From Bacteroidales bacterium (lineage in GTDB: Bacteria > Bacteroidota > Bacteroidia > Bacteroidales > Paludibacteraceae), in assembly GCA_900767595.1 (NCBI GenBank), contig CAAFZS010000074.1, positions 1-24,708 on the forward strand: a stretch of DNA of 24,708 bases. Direction: 5' to 3'. Below are positions 24,219 through 24,708 of the stretch, piece by piece. The translations under genes were made by a program, and so were the position numbers. Within the stretch, counting starts at the first letter, position 1. Every line of letters starts with the position of its first letter. Below the pieces are notes generated by a model, which was not told the origin of the DNA, searched no databases, and saw nothing but the letters and a program-made list of their open reading frames with translations.

Positions 24219-24239
24219 CATACATCATACATGAAACAT
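24219..24239 (+). repeat. Heptamer repeat spanning the GDPD start codon
   Basis: Three 7-base units (CATACAT, CATACAT, GAAACAT) cover the 13-base gap and the first codons of the next gene; the ATG at 24231 is made by a unit boundary. The unit matches the one in the SusD signal-peptide codons. Confidence 0.65.
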
Positions 24240-24708
24240 TTTCTTTATTTCCTTCTCGTCTTCGTCTCTGTCTCCTGCACGTCTTCAAAACTCTCGCGCA
24301 GTGAGCAGATTCGCCAAGACTTGCTTAATCCCAATCTCAAACGTGTTATGGTCGCTTCCCATCGTGCGGATTGGCGCGGGTTCCCTGAAAACTCTTTGGC
24401 GGCTATCGAATCAGCCATCCAAATAGGAGTCGATATTGTTGAATTGGATTTACAGGAAACGGCCGATGGCGAACTCATCATCATGCACGATGAGACCCTT
24501 AACCGTACTACCACGGGAAGGGGACGTATTGATGAACTGACCCTCGACAGTATTCGCCATTTTAAACTGAAGAACGGGGTGAGTATCCGTACCAACCATC
24601 CTATTCCCACCTTGCGTGAAGTGCTCGTACTCTGTAAAGGACGAGTACTCATTAACCTCGACAAGGCCGACCGCTATTTCGACAAAGTAGTTCCGTTATT
24701 GGAAGAAA
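24231..24708 (+). CDS. Glycerophosphodiester phosphodiesterase lipoprotein (3' partial)
   Basis: The frame is open to the window edge, giving 159 residues. A lipoprotein signal peptide ends in VSVSC (Cys16). The GDPD TIM-barrel start is clear: SHRADWRGFPENS (His44, Arg45, Glu53), VDIVELDLQ (Glu71, Asp73), MHDETLNRTTTGRG (His86) and IPTLREVL. These are the metal-binding and catalytic residues of enzymes that hydrolyse glycerophosphodiesters to glycerol-3-phosphate and an alcohol. The usual HRG reads HRA here. The gene starts 13 bases after the oxidoreductase stop, so it belongs to the same transcription unit. It adds another phosphodiester-cleaving activity to the locus. The C-terminal half is outside the window. 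Confidence 0.93.
   Translation, partial: MKHFLYFLLVFVSVSCTSSKLSRSEQIRQDLLNPNLKRVMVASHRADWRGFPENSLAAIESAIQIGVDIVELDLQETADGELIIMHDETLNRTTTGRGRIDELTLDSIRHFKLKNGVSIRTNHPIPTLREVLVLCKGRVLINLDKADRYFDKVVPLLEE

Overview
The window comes from a Bacteroidales bacterium; genus and family cannot be fixed from the sequence. The evidence is a SusC/SusD pair, a FecI/FecR-type sigma/anti-sigma pair, a NagB-LmbE fusion, promoters of the Bacteroidetes form TTTG-N20-TAnnTTTG, and an absence of obvious Shine-Dalgarno sequences before most starts.

Layout. Positions 1-837 hold the 3' end of a glucosamine-6-phosphate deaminase/LmbE-like fusion gene, closed by a strong terminator (855-883). A short weak ORF (920-1018) follows. 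On the minus strand lie tatC and a small tatA (1011-1962), the Tat protein-export genes. Mirror-image promoters at 1994-2072 serve tatA to the left and an ECF sigma factor to the right (2095-2658). A hairpin terminator separates the sigma gene from its FecR-like anti-sigma gene (2731-3681).

From 3710 to the right edge all genes are on the plus strand, with gaps of at most 68 bases and two 4-base ATGA overlaps, so they look like one long operon or a few coupled ones. The order is: a 924-residue internally duplicated beta-helix protein; a small lipoprotein; a SusC receptor with an N-terminal STN signalling domain; a SusD lipoprotein; a second secreted beta-helix-like protein; two tandem secreted endonuclease/exonuclease/phosphatase (EEP)-beta-helix fusions; a secreted GH65 glycoside hydrolase; a secreted histidine-phosphatase (MINPP/phytase type)-EEP fusion; a Gfo/Idh/MocA oxidoreductase; and a partial glycerophosphodiester phosphodiesterase lipoprotein.

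How they may work together. The STN domain of SusC, the FecR protein and the sigma factor form a complete trans-envelope induction circuit. The enzyme set is unusual for a Sus-type locus: three EEP domains, one histidine phosphatase and one GDPD, with a single glycosidase and an inositol-dehydrogenase-like oxidoreductase. I infer that the locus targets a phosphorylated substrate, for example an inositol-phosphate, glycerophosphodiester or phosphoglycan headgroup. The substrate is not shown by the sequence.

Two cross-cutting patterns stand out. Nine short tracts of degenerate 7- or 8-base (once 15-base) repeats, always poor in G on the sense strand, sit at gene junctions, in signal-peptide codons and in protein loops. 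Four secreted proteins also share an ungapped C-terminal tail of about 20 residues.
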